Positions 34,733 to 42,891 of a stretch of 64,000 nucleotides of DNA are shown piece after piece. The translations under genes and the position numbers were made by a program. The notes below the pieces were generated by a model, which worked only from the letters and a program-made list of their open reading frames with translations, had not been told where the DNA came from and made no database searches. Position 1 is the first letter of the stretch. Each line of letters begins with the position of its first letter. This DNA is from Paractinoplanes ferrugineus (GTDB lineage: Bacteria; Actinomycetota; Actinomycetes; Mycobacteriales; Micromonosporaceae): contig NZ_BOMM01000065.1 in assembly GCF_016862195.1 (NCBI RefSeq), forward strand, positions 1-64,000, read 5' to 3'.

Positions 34733-35443
34733 ATGACGACACTCAGGACGACAATGGTAGTGGTGGCACTCGGCGGACTGACCTTCCTGACGGCCTGCGG
34801 CAGCCAGTCGGAAACGCCGAGCGACAGTATCGCCGCGCGGCTCCCGGTGGCCGAGACCCGCACCGTCGACGCCCCGCCGTCCGCGTCCGGGCCTGGTGGG
34901 CTCGCCGGGGTGGGGGCGCAGAAAGCCGAGAACGAAATCGTGAAACCCACGGTCGCGAAGACCCAGAAATGGGTGAAGATCTTCAGCGGCCCGTCCGACA
35001 AGGACATCGAGCCCGATGCCGACAAGACCAAGGGCAGCAATATCGTCGAGCTGAACGCGACCGAGAACGAGCAGATCGGCACCTATGTGAGCGACGGTGC
35101 CGGCCGCACGCTCTACCGTTTCGACAACGACGATGCGAAACCGCCGAAGTCGACCTGTAACGGCGAATGCGCGACCGCCTGGCCCCCGCTGCTCATCAAA
35201 TCCCCGGGCAAGATCTTCCCCGCCGGCCTCGACCCGAAAATCATCGGGTACGTCGAACGCGCCGACGGCCATTGCCAGGTGACGATCAACGGCTGGCCGG
35301 TCTACTACTTCGCCGGCGACAAGAAGACCGGCGACATCAACGGGCAGGGCGTGAACGGCAAGTGGTTCGCCGTCGCCCCCACCGGCGGCAAGACCAAGCC
35401 CGTTCCCGGCTTCCCGCTGACCAGCCCGTCGCCGACCAGATGA
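34733..35443 (+). CDS. Lipoprotein with secreted repeats (PF03640, COG4315-like)
   Basis: 236 residues. Signal MTTLRTTMVVVALGGLTFL ends in lipobox LTACG, so the mature protein is membrane-anchored on the outside. Two copies of the short secreted repeat are visible: GAGRTLYRFDNDDAKPPKS with the CNGECATAWPPLL extension, and NGWPVYYFAGDKKTGDINGQ ending GKWFAV. The CxxxC in the first repeat is conserved in the family. The role is unknown; members often neighbour SigK-type systems. AAGGGGAGG lies 5 bases before ATG 34733. It faces the sigma gene across a 191-base gap that could hold a sigma-dependent promoter. Confidence 0.85.
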   Translation: MTTLRTTMVVVALGGLTFLTACGSQSETPSDSIAARLPVAETRTVDAPPSASGPGGLAGVGAQKAENEIVKPTVAKTQKWVKIFSGPSDKDIEPDADKTKGSNIVELNATENEQIGTYVSDGAGRTLYRFDNDDAKPPKSTCNGECATAWPPLLIKSPGKIFPAGLDPKIIGYVERADGHCQVTINGWPVYYFAGDKKTGDINGQGVNGKWFAVAPTGGKTKPVPGFPLTSPSPTR

Positions 35444-35549
35444 CCCATCGGGGGTCCGCCCGGCCGCCCATCGGCTGCCGGGCGGATCATTGTCGGAACG
35501 CGCCCGGCCGTCCCCCCGGTGCCGGCCCCGCCCGCCGTAGGCTGCGGGG

Positions 35550-36377
35550 ATGGTGACCGAGACCGACGTCCGGGCGGCTGACGGCCGGACGCTGCACACC
35601 TACTCCCGCGGCGCCGGCGACCTGGTCGTCATGTGGCATCACGGCACCCCGAACATCGGTTCGCCGCCCGCGCCCCTGTTCGCCGCGGCCGACCACCTCG
35701 GCATCCGGTTCATCGGCTACGACCGCCCCGGCTACGGTGGCTCGACCCCACACCAGGGCCGGGACGTGGCGTCCGCCGCCGCCGACGCGGCTGCCGTGGC
35801 CGACGCGCTCGGCGTGGGCCGGTTCGCGGTGATGAGCCACTCGGGCGGCGGCCCGTGCGCGCTGGCCTGCGCAAGCCTGCTGCCCGACCGGGTCACGGCG
35901 GCCGCGGTGGTCTCGTCACCGGCCCCGTTCGACGCGGCCGGGCTCGACTGGTTCGGCGGCATGGGCCCGGCCGGCGAGGCCACCCTGCGAGCGGCCGCCG
36001 CCGGTCGCGAGGCGAAGGAGGCTCACGAGAAGGCGGCCGGCGACACCGCCCCCGACTTCCAGCCGGCCGACTGGGCGGCCCTCGACGGGGAGTGGGGCTG
36101 GTTCGGCAGCGTGGTGGGACCGGCCATGGCGGCGGGCCCCGGTCCGCTGATCGACGACGACCTCAGCTATGTGAACCCGTGGGGCTTCGACCCGGCCACC
36201 ATCACCGCCCGCGCCCTGCTCGTGCACGGCACCGCCGACCTGGTCGTCCCGGCCGCCCACGGCTCGTGGCTGGCTGCGCGCATCCCCGGCTCGGCCCTGC
36301 GCCCGGCCGAGGGCGAAGGCCACATCTCGGTCCTGCCGGCCACCGCCGTCGCGGCCCTCGAATGGATCCGCGGCTAA
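35550..36377 (+). CDS. Alpha/beta hydrolase
   Basis: 275 residues. VVMWHHGTPNIGS is the oxyanion-hole strand with HG, FIGYDRPGYGGST is typical of the fold, SHSGGGPCALA is the nucleophile elbow with catalytic Ser, LVHGTADLVVPAAHG holds the acid Asp, and EGEGHISVL the His. The substrate is unknown. ATG 35550 is the start. It overlaps the convergent GlsB-like gene by 4 bases at the stop. Confidence 0.87.
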   Translation: MVTETDVRAADGRTLHTYSRGAGDLVVMWHHGTPNIGSPPAPLFAAADHLGIRFIGYDRPGYGGSTPHQGRDVASAAADAAAVADALGVGRFAVMSHSGGGPCALACASLLPDRVTAAAVVSSPAPFDAAGLDWFGGMGPAGEATLRAAAAGREAKEAHEKAAGDTAPDFQPADWAALDGEWGWFGSVVGPAMAAGPGPLIDDDLSYVNPWGFDPATITARALLVHGTADLVVPAAHGSWLAARIPGSALRPAEGEGHISVLPATAVAALEWIRG

Positions 36378-36679
36378 TCGCGGACGCGGTCGGTGGAGAA
36401 CGCCTTGACCAGCAACGCGGCCAGGGCGACCCCGACCACCGCGATGCCCACCTGCACGCCCACCACCAGCCAGTCGAAACTGCGGCCGGTGACCTCGAAG
36501 GTGTGCGTGCTGTGCCAGTCCCAGCGGTCCGCCGCCCAGGTGCCGGCCACCGCCGCACCCATGCCGATCAGCACCGTCAGGATGATGCCGATCTGCTGAC
36601 GGCCCGGCAGCAGGATCCGGGCCACCACGCCGATCAGCGCACCGAAGATGATCGCCGATATGTAGTCCTGTGCGTGCAC
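36374..36679 (-). CDS. GlsB/YeaQ/YmgE-like small membrane protein
   Basis: 101 residues with three hydrophobic segments (ISAIIFGALIGVVARILLPG, GIILTVLIGMGAAVAGTWAA, VGVQVGIAVVGVALAALLV). The GALIGVVARILLPG start resembles the transglycosylase-associated/YeaQ stress family. The function is unknown. GTG 36679 was chosen because GGGAGG lies 6 bases upstream. Confidence 0.7.
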   Translation of the reverse strand: MHAQDYISAIIFGALIGVVARILLPGRQQIGIILTVLIGMGAAVAGTWAADRWDWHSTHTFEVTGRSFDWLVVGVQVGIAVVGVALAALLVKAFSTDRVRD

Positions 36680-36729
36680 TTCGCCTCCCACCGATAGGTG
36701 AGATCAGCATGCCCGAACGGCGCAACGGC

Positions 36730-37152
36730 TCAAACGCGGCGCAGGGCGTTGCGCAGCGCGCTGACGAACCGCGACGGGCGGTCGTTGCGCCAGCCCTGCT
36801 CGTCGTTCCAGACCAGCGAGGGCAGCTTGCCGTGCTCGAACGTCTCCGGGTAGTCGTCGAGGAACAGGCGGACGTCCGTCATCGACGGGTTCTCCGGTTC
36901 GTCGTTCCACACGTTCACGACAGCCACCTCCGTCACCGGTACCGCCACGTCCACCGGTCCGTTGCCGCTTCCGTCCGCGCAGGCGACATCACCGGCGATC
37001 GGAACGCACGGGCTGTAATCAGACTCGCACTCGCTGTCCACCGCGACCTTCGCCTCGACCCTCGTGGTCGCGAGCACCGCCGTCGCGGGGGAGTCCGCCG
37101 GCGGCCGGAAGCCCGGCCGCCGCGGGGACGGCCGGACCGGTGTCTGAGTCAT
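36730..37152 (-). CDS. Hypothetical protein with an excalibur-like Cys motif fragment
   Basis: About 140 residues. The first 35 are Pro/Arg-rich. CESDYSPCVPIAGDVACADG around residues 43-62 resembles the Cys motif seen near the C-terminus of secreted nucleases and excalibur-type proteins, but there is no signal peptide and it continues into an unrelated acidic segment (VNVWNDEPENPSMTDVRLFL) and a basic end. It could be a real short protein or two joined fragments. I do not recognise the second half. Confidence 0.4.
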   Translation of the reverse strand: MTQTPVRPSPRRPGFRPPADSPATAVLATTRVEAKVAVDSECESDYSPCVPIAGDVACADGSGNGPVDVAVPVTEVAVVNVWNDEPENPSMTDVRLFLDDYPETFEHGKLPSLVWNDEQGWRNDRPSRFVSALRNALRRV

Positions 37153-37263
37153 CACCCGGCCAGTGTGGAATCAGTGCGCGCCGGCGGCCACCACCCGTTC
37201 GGCTGAAAGATGTAAAACTTGTACGACTATTACTCCTCGAAAGACCTCAAGCTTTGTTGCCTA

Positions 37264-38340
37264 TTACCGGCGGGACTGCGGTCGCCAGCCGTCCGACCCA
37301 CGCAGGAATGCGGCGACAGTGTAGGCGCGAGCCTCCTCGGCGGTCAGTTGCGGCCGGTCGGCGGAGACGACGGCACCCGGGCCCCGGTTGTGGTGCTCGC
37401 CGAAGCGGGCGTCCACCCACGGCCACGTCCCGAAGTCCGACCACGCGGCGGCTCCGACGTGCGACCCGATCCAGGAGTCCCGCACGATCGTCTGGCCGAC
37501 CGCGTTCGGGTCGTTGCTGGGATGCCACGGCCGTCCGAGGTAGACGGTCCCGGCCGGTGCGTCCGAGGTGAGCATGCACCGGCTGAACAGCAGCCCGTAC
37601 GGATTGGTGAGGTCGGTGCTCGGCGCGGTCACGTACCCGTTGGGGCTCGTTCCTCGATCGAGCGAGTGGATCCGGCAGCCGTCGAAGACGGCGGTGCCGC
37701 GCCCGAAGATGAAATCGACGTCGCCCTCGACGTAGCAGCTGCGGAAGTACGAGCGGGCGACCACCCCGGCGGCGCTGCTGTTGACATAGAGCGTGTCCTG
37801 GTTGGCGAGGAACCGCACCCGGTCGAAGACGAGCTTGTCGGCGCGGGTGAGAACGGCGACCGCCTGCCGGGAGGTGATCTCCGGGTGGCCCGCCTCGTCG
37901 AACAGGTTGGCGAAGGTGAGGTTGCGGGCCCGGAAGCCGGCCCCGTCGACGGTCACCGACGCGCTCCCGGACGTGCCCCAGGTGCCGCTGCCGTCGGGCT
38001 TCGGCGTCCCGTTGGCCCGGTCGTCGGCGATCACCACGGCGTCGGCGGAGTGCCCGAGTCCGCTGATCGTGATGAACGGCTTGGACGACGGTATCTTCAC
38101 CTGTCCCAGATAGGTGCCAGGTTTGACGGCGATCGTGCGGGGCTCGGTGTTCCCGTCCGGAACCGCGTCGACCGCGGCCTGGATCGAGGCGAAATCCCCG
38201 CTGCCGTCGGCCGCGACGGTCGCGAACGGCGCGGGAGTCGCCCGAGCGGGAGCGGCCTGGGCGGGCGAGACGACGGTGGCAGTGAACACGGCACCGGCAG
38301 CCCCGCCGCCGGCTAGTTCGAGAAACCTTCGACGGCGCAT
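37264..38340 (-). CDS. Secreted pectinesterase, carbohydrate esterase family 8
   Basis: 358 residues. The N-terminus MRRRRFLELAGGGAAGAVF is a twin-arginine signal ending at about SPAQAA. The beta-helix follows: ATVAADGSGDFASIQAAVDA, GTYLGQVKIPSSKPFITI, FLANQDTLYVNSS (catalytic QD), DVDFIFGRGTAVFDGC (catalytic Asp) and VYLGRPWHP (catalytic Arg). It removes methyl esters from pectin so that the pectate lyase can act. ATG 38340 was chosen because the signal peptide begins there. A LacI-like box lies 12 bases upstream. Confidence 0.92.
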   Translation of the reverse strand: MRRRRFLELAGGGAAGAVFTATVVSPAQAAPARATPAPFATVAADGSGDFASIQAAVDAVPDGNTEPRTIAVKPGTYLGQVKIPSSKPFITISGLGHSADAVVIADDRANGTPKPDGSGTWGTSGSASVTVDGAGFRARNLTFANLFDEAGHPEITSRQAVAVLTRADKLVFDRVRFLANQDTLYVNSSAAGVVARSYFRSCYVEGDVDFIFGRGTAVFDGCRIHSLDRGTSPNGYVTAPSTDLTNPYGLLFSRCMLTSDAPAGTVYLGRPWHPSNDPNAVGQTIVRDSWIGSHVGAAAWSDFGTWPWVDARFGEHHNRGPGAVVSADRPQLTAEEARAYTVAAFLRGSDGWRPQSRR

Positions 38341-38352
38341 CGAAACTCCTAA

Positions 38353-38366
38353 GGAAAGCCCTTTCC
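38353..38366. promoter_or_regulatory. Variant LacI-type box before the pectinesterase
   Basis: GGAAAGCCCTTTCC is palindromic except at the central pair (CC instead of GC/CG). It lies 12 bases before the pectinesterase start, in the same place as the boxes before the pectate lyase and the Gfo/Idh operon. Confidence 0.6.
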
Positions 38367-38749
38367 TGCGCACGTTAGGGGTATCCATCGCCATGCGTCA
38401 ATGCCGCCGGCCCGGAAATCCCTTCCCGTCCGCCGGCCGGGCGGGGTCGGTTTGTCGGCCGGACGAGTCGGCCCACCGGCCGGGCGGGGTCGGTCCGAAG
38501 GCGGCGCGCGGTCGGTCTGCCGGTCGGGGGCTTGATCGGCGGGTGGGGCGGCGTACCGGGAATCGTGCGGTTGGTGTGCTGACGCACGAAGCCGTTCTTG
38601 CCCGACAGTGCCGGACCCGACCGGCGCATTTCCTGGAAAAGGGGGTCTCCGGAGCACTGCGAGGCCCCATTCCCAAGGAAAAGGGCCTCGCCGGGCCTCG
38701 CCTCCGGGGCGTAGTGGGTGCCGGCGGAACGTCGGGTGTCGGTGCCGGG
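38367..38749. other. Gene-free stretch with a direct repeat
   Basis: About 380 bases between the pectinesterase promoter and the end of lacI. There is no convincing frame. CCGGCCGGGCGGGGTCGGT is repeated exactly at 38433-38451 and 38476-38494 (43-base period). The right part holds the hairpin listed at 38659-38691. Confidence 0.5.
38659..38691 (-). terminator. Hairpin downstream of lacI
   Basis: GCGAGGCCC at 38659-38667 pairs with GGGCCTCGC at 38683-38691, a 9-base stem with a 15-base loop. It lies about 60 bases beyond the stop of the minus-strand LacI gene. Confidence 0.4.
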
Positions 38750-39751
38750 TCAGCGTGGCCAGGTGCTTTGCCGGACGATCAGCTCGACCTTGACCCGTTC
38801 CACGCGCGGAGCGTCGCCGGCCGTGCCCAAGGCGAGGGTCATCGCCCGTTCGCCGAGTTCGGTCAGGGGGAGTCGGACCGAGGTCAGGGCGGGTGTCACG
38901 TCGCGGGCGATCGGCATGTCGTCGAAGCCGATCACGGCGACCCGGCGGTCGGGGGTGGCGCGCAGGGCGGCCAGGGTGCCGACGGCCATCGAGTCGTTCA
39001 GGGCGGCGATCGCTGTCACGGACGGGTGTTCGGCCAGGAGCTGGGCGGCCACCGCTTCGCCGCCGTCGCGGGTGAAGTCGGCGGCGTGGATGCGGGCGGC
39101 GGGGATGCGGGCGCCGAATTTACGGGCTGCGCGTTGCAGGCCCTTGAGGCGGTCGAAGGTGGTCGTCAACGGGGTGGGGCCGGTGAGCACGGCGATCTCG
39201 GTGTGGCCCAGTTCGAGCAGGTGCGAACCGGCCAGGTAACCGCCCTGCTCGTTGTCGGGGAGCACGGCGTCGCCGGTGTGCTCGTGGCGGCCGATCACGG
39301 CGATCCGGCCGCCGGTGGCCTCGAAGGCCCGGAGGCGGTCGTCGAGCCGGGCGGCGGTGGCGGGGTCGAGGTAGCCGGAACCGGCGATCACGATGGCGGC
39401 CACCTGGTGGGCGTGCAGGAGGTCGATGTACTCGAGTTCGCGGTCGGGTTCGCGGAAGCTGTTGCAGATGATCACGAGGCGGCCGTCGGCGGTGGCCACC
39501 CGCTGGAGGCCTCGGGTGATCTCGGCGAAGTACGGGTCGGACACATCGTGGACGATCACGCCGACGGCCGAGCGGTGGGACCTGGCCAGCATCTGGGCGT
39601 GGGCGTTCGGCACATACTTGAGTTCGGCCACCGCGGCCAGGACGCGGGTACGCAACGCGTCCGCCACCGGTTTCGGGCTGCCGTTGATGATTCTCGATGC
39701 GGTCGCGGTCGAGACTCCCGCATGACGTGCGACATCCGCCAAGGTGGCCAT
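38750..39751 (-). CDS. LacI-family repressor, probable pectin/four-gene operon regulator
   Basis: 333 residues. The helix-turn-helix and hinge are at the N-terminus: TLADVARHAGVSTATASRIING, then LNAHAQMLARSH-type hinge region. The periplasmic-binding-type effector domain follows (VGVIVHDVSDPYFAEITRGL, GRIAVIGRHEH, AVLTGPTPLTTTFDRLKG, RVAVIGFDDMPIA). It is divergent from the Gfo/Idh operon; the shared 100-base gap carries the box CTAGGAAAGCGCTTACCTAG. It probably represses that operon and itself, and perhaps the pectate lyase and pectinesterase. The effector sugar is unknown. Confidence 0.9.
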   Translation of the reverse strand: MATLADVARHAGVSTATASRIINGSPKPVADALRTRVLAAVAELKYVPNAHAQMLARSHRSAVGVIVHDVSDPYFAEITRGLQRVATADGRLVIICNSFREPDRELEYIDLLHAHQVAAIVIAGSGYLDPATAARLDDRLRAFEATGGRIAVIGRHEHTGDAVLPDNEQGGYLAGSHLLELGHTEIAVLTGPTPLTTTFDRLKGLQRAARKFGARIPAARIHAADFTRDGGEAVAAQLLAEHPSVTAIAALNDSMAVGTLAALRATPDRRVAVIGFDDMPIARDVTPALTSVRLPLTELGERAMTLALGTAGDAPRVERVKVELIVRQSTWPR

Positions 39752-39807
39752 GACCGGGGAGGATACCGGCGCCGGTCTTGCCTGGGTGGTGGCACGCCCA
39801 TTACGGT

Positions 39808-39827
39808 CTAGGAAAGCGCTTACCTAG
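39808..39827. promoter_or_regulatory. 20-base LacI operator shared by lacI and the four-gene operon
   Basis: CTAGGAAAGCGCTTACCTAG is palindromic except for one base pair. It lies 56 bases from the LacI start and 24 bases before ATG 39852, so a single bound repressor could control both directions. Confidence 0.8.
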
Positions 39828-39851
39828 GGGTTTGTGGGAGGACCGCCAACG

Positions 39852-41003
39852 ATGGGCCGGACAAATATCGGAATCGTGCTCAACGGCGTCACCGGACGGA
39901 TGGGGCTGCGTCAGCACCTGCTCCGCTCGGTTCTCGCCATCCGCCAGGACGGCGGCCTGCCGCTGAGTGACGGGTCGGTGCTCTGGCCCGAGCCGGTGCT
40001 GGTCGGCCGCAGCGAGGCCAAGCTGCGCGACATCGCCGAGCGGCACGGCCTCACCGACTGGACCACCGACCTGCCCGCCGCCCTCGCCCGGCCCGACGTG
40101 CAGGTCTACTTCGACGCCCAGGTCACCTCGGCGCGGGTCAAGGCGCTGCAGATGGCGATCGACGCGGGTAAGCACATCTATACCGAGAAGCCGGTCGCGG
40201 AGACCCTGGAACAGGCGATCGACCTGGCCCGCCTCGCCGACGCGGCCGGCGTGAAGCACGGTGTGGTGCAGGACAAGCTCTATCTGCCCGGTCTGCGCAA
40301 GCTGGCCCGGCTGGTCCGGTCCGGCTTCTTCGGGCAGGTGCTCAGCGTCCGCGGCGAGTTCGGCTACTGGGTCTTCGAGGGCGACTGGCAGGCGGCGCAA
40401 CGGCCGAGCTGGAACTACCGGGCGGCCGACGGCGGAGGCATCGTCCTCGACATGTTCCCGCACTGGCACTACGTCCTCGAGCAGCTCTTCGGCCCGGTGC
40501 GCACGGTGACGGCCCGGGCGGCGACCCACATCGAGAAGCGGTGGGACGAGGAGGGTGCGGCCTACGACGCCACCGCCGACGACGCCGCGTACGGGATCTT
40601 CGAGCTCGACGGCGGCATCATCGCCCAGATCAACTCGTCGTGGGCGGTGCGGGTCAACCGCGAGGAGCTCGTCGAGTTCCAGGTGGACGGCACCCAGGGC
40701 AGCGCGGTCGCCGGCCTGCACCACTGCCGGATCCAGCCGCGCGCGGCCACGCCCAAGCCGGTCTGGGACCCGGACGTCCCGACCACCCAGCGCTTCCGCG
40801 AGCAGTGGCAGGAGGTGCCGGACAACGACACCTTCCCCAACGGATTCCGCGCCCAGTGGGAGCAGTTCCTGCGCTACGTCGCCGAGGACGAGCCCTACGC
40901 GGGCGACCTCTGGGCGGGCGCCCGCGGCGTGCAGGTGGCGGAGCTCGGCCTGCGGTCGTCGCGGGAGGGCCGCCGCCTCGAGATCCCGGAACTCGACCGA
41001 TGA
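39852..41003 (+). CDS. Gfo/Idh/MocA-family oxidoreductase (operon gene 1)
   Basis: 383 residues. The N-terminal Rossmann domain has IGIVLNGVTGRMG and, near residue 115, HIYTEKPVAETLEQA with the family Lys (EKP). The C-terminal substrate domain includes NYRAADGGGIVLDMFPHWHYVLEQLFG, where Asp and His residues typical of the active site are seen. It is expected to oxidise a sugar or glycoside hydroxyl with NAD(P). ATG 39852 follows GGAGGA by 10 bases. First gene of a tight operon with ATGA junctions, and under the LacI box. Confidence 0.87.
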   Translation: MGRTNIGIVLNGVTGRMGLRQHLLRSVLAIRQDGGLPLSDGSVLWPEPVLVGRSEAKLRDIAERHGLTDWTTDLPAALARPDVQVYFDAQVTSARVKALQMAIDAGKHIYTEKPVAETLEQAIDLARLADAAGVKHGVVQDKLYLPGLRKLARLVRSGFFGQVLSVRGEFGYWVFEGDWQAAQRPSWNYRAADGGGIVLDMFPHWHYVLEQLFGPVRTVTARAATHIEKRWDEEGAAYDATADDAAYGIFELDGGIIAQINSSWAVRVNREELVEFQVDGTQGSAVAGLHHCRIQPRAATPKPVWDPDVPTTQRFREQWQEVPDNDTFPNGFRAQWEQFLRYVAEDEPYAGDLWAGARGVQVAELGLRSSREGRRLEIPELDR

Positions 41004-42091
41004 ACTTCAGTGGACACGGCGCCTCCTTCGCCGAACCGAAGGGCGGGTTCCAGAGCCGGATCGCGTACGCCGCCGCCCCCGTCACCGCCGATCAGCACGC
41101 CGAGAACATCCCCGGCGCACCGGCGGCCCTCGACTGGGACGCGACCCTGCGGTTCCGCCATCACCTGTGGTCGCACGGCTTCGGGGTGGCCGAGGCGATG
41201 GACACCGCCCAGCGCGGGGCGGGCCTGGACTACGCGGCGACCCGCGAACTGATCCGTCGCAGCGCCGCCGAGGCGAGCGGCCCGATCGTCGCCGGCGTCG
41301 CCACCGACCAGCTCCCGGCCGGGCCCGCGACGATCGACGAGATCCGGAAGGCGTACGCCGAGCAGCTGGCCGATGTGCAGGAAGCCGGCGCCCAGCCGGT
41401 GCTCATGTGTTCGCGGCATCTCGCCGCGGCGGCCCGGGACGCCGACGACTACCGGGAGGTCTACGGCGAGCTGCTGGCGCAGGCCGACGGGCCGGTGTTG
41501 CTGCACTGGCTGGGGGAGGCGTTCGATCCGCTGCTCGCCGGTTACTGGGGCGGCGACGACGTGGTGCTCGACATCATCGCCGCGCAGCCGGCCAAGGTCG
41601 ACGGCATCAAGATGTCCCTTCTGGACGCGTCCCGTGAGATCGCCATGCGCGCGGCTCTGCCCGCCGGCGTCCGGATGTACACGGGTGACGACTTCAACTA
41701 CCCGGCCCTGATCAAGGGCGACTCGTCGGGCTTCTCGCACGCCCTGCTGGGCGTCCTCGCGGTGATCGCCCCACCCGCCGCGGCCGCGCTGCGTGCGTTG
41801 GACGCGAACGACATCGCGGAGTACGACCGGATCATGGCCGGGACGCTGCCGCTGGCAAGGCACCTGTTCGCCGCGCCGACCTACCACTACAAGACCGGCA
41901 TCGTCTTCCTCAACTGGCTGGCCGGCCATCAGGACCACCTCACCATGGTCGGCGGCGCCCAGGCCGGTCGTTCCCCGCGGCACCTGCTGACCCTGATGCG
42001 CCTGGCCGACGACGCCGGCATCCTCCCCGACGCCGACCTGGCCGCCGCGCGGGCCGCCGCCTGGCTGACCACGGTGGGACTGGACCGATGA
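41000..42091 (+). CDS. DUF993 family, dihydrodipicolinate-synthase-like barrel (operon gene 2)
   Basis: 363 residues. The whole length matches DUF993: HHLWSHGFGVAEAMDTAQRG, VAGVATDQLPAGPATIDEI, GPVLLHWLGEAFDPLLAGYW, VDGIKMSLLDASREIAMR (candidate Schiff-base Lys in GIKMS) and MYTGDDFNYPALIKGDS. The fold is related to the DHDPS/NAL class I aldolases, so an aldolase or dehydratase step on a sugar-acid product is plausible; no activity is established to my knowledge. ATG 41000 overlaps the previous stop (ATGA). Confidence 0.85.
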   Translation: MNFSGHGASFAEPKGGFQSRIAYAAAPVTADQHAENIPGAPAALDWDATLRFRHHLWSHGFGVAEAMDTAQRGAGLDYAATRELIRRSAAEASGPIVAGVATDQLPAGPATIDEIRKAYAEQLADVQEAGAQPVLMCSRHLAAAARDADDYREVYGELLAQADGPVLLHWLGEAFDPLLAGYWGGDDVVLDIIAAQPAKVDGIKMSLLDASREIAMRAALPAGVRMYTGDDFNYPALIKGDSSGFSHALLGVLAVIAPPAAAALRALDANDIAEYDRIMAGTLPLARHLFAAPTYHYKTGIVFLNWLAGHQDHLTMVGGAQAGRSPRHLLTLMRLADDAGILPDADLAAARAAAWLTTVGLDR

Positions 42092-42891
42092 ACCGGTTCT
42101 CGCTCAACCAGGCCACCACCAAGCACTGGCCCCTCGAGGAGCTGGTGGCCGGGTGCGTCCGGGCCGGTGTGCCGGCGGTCGGGCTGTGGCGCGAGGAGGT
42201 CGCCGCCTACGGCCTCGACAAGGCGGCGGCGCTGGTGCGCGACGCCGGCCTCGCGGTCTCGTCGCTGTGCCGCGGCGGCTTCTTCCACGAACAGGACTGG
42301 TACGACGACAACCGGCGCGCCATCGACGAGGCGGCGACGCTCGGCACCGACACCCTGGTGCTGGTGAGCGGTGGTCTGCCGGGCCGGTCACGCGACCTCG
42401 ACGGCGCCCGCCGGCATGTCGCCGACGCGATCGGTGCCCTGGTCCCGGACGCGCGGGCGGCGGGCGTACGCCTCGCGATCGAAGCTCTGCACCCGATGTT
42501 CGCCGCCGACCGGTGCGTGGTCGCCACGCTCGGCCAGGCTCTCGCGATCGCCGCTCCGCATCCGGCCGACGCGGTCGGCGTGGTGATCGACACCTACCAC
42601 CTGTGGTGGGACGACCAGGTCTGGCGGGGCATCGAGGAGGCCGGCCGGCAGGGCCGCATCGCCTCCTTCCAACTGGCCGACTGGATCACTCCGCTGCCCG
42701 CGGGCGTGCTGCTCGGCCGCGGCCTGCCCGGTACCGGCTCGATCGACATGCGCCGGTTCGCGACCGCCGTCCGCAACGCCGGCTACCAGGGCTGGATCGA
42801 GGTGGAGGTCTTCCACGAGGAGGTCTGGGCACGCCCCGGCGCCGAGGTTCTCGCCGAGGCGTACGCCGGTTACCGGGCGGCGGTGCGATGA
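42088..42891 (+). CDS. Sugar phosphate isomerase/epimerase-type TIM barrel (operon gene 3)
   Basis: 267 residues of the xylose-isomerase-like AP-endonuclease-2 fold. RFSLNQATTKHWPLEELV, VSSLCRGGFFHE, VSGGLPGRSRDL, LAIEALHPMFAADRC (metal Glu), VGVVIDTYHLWWD (metal Asp/His) and GWIEVEVFHEEVW (metal Glu) follow in order. It should bind a divalent metal and isomerise or epimerise a sugar or keto-sugar. The start overlaps the preceding stop (ATGA). Homologous barrels form the catalytic subunit of C-glycoside-cleaving enzymes, but no DUF6379 partner is present here. Confidence 0.85.
   Translation: MNRFSLNQATTKHWPLEELVAGCVRAGVPAVGLWREEVAAYGLDKAAALVRDAGLAVSSLCRGGFFHEQDWYDDNRRAIDEAATLGTDTLVLVSGGLPGRSRDLDGARRHVADAIGALVPDARAAGVRLAIEALHPMFAADRCVVATLGQALAIAAPHPADAVGVVIDTYHLWWDDQVWRGIEEAGRQGRIASFQLADWITPLPAGVLLGRGLPGTGSIDMRRFATAVRNAGYQGWIEVEVFHEEVWARPGAEVLAEAYAGYRAAVR

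Noticed and set aside
39852..42891. Assigning the operon to DgpA/DgpC-type C-glycoside cleavage
   Set aside because: The Gfo/Idh and TIM-barrel parts are alike, but no DUF6379 small subunit is present and DUF993/DUF6807 are not part of the known system.
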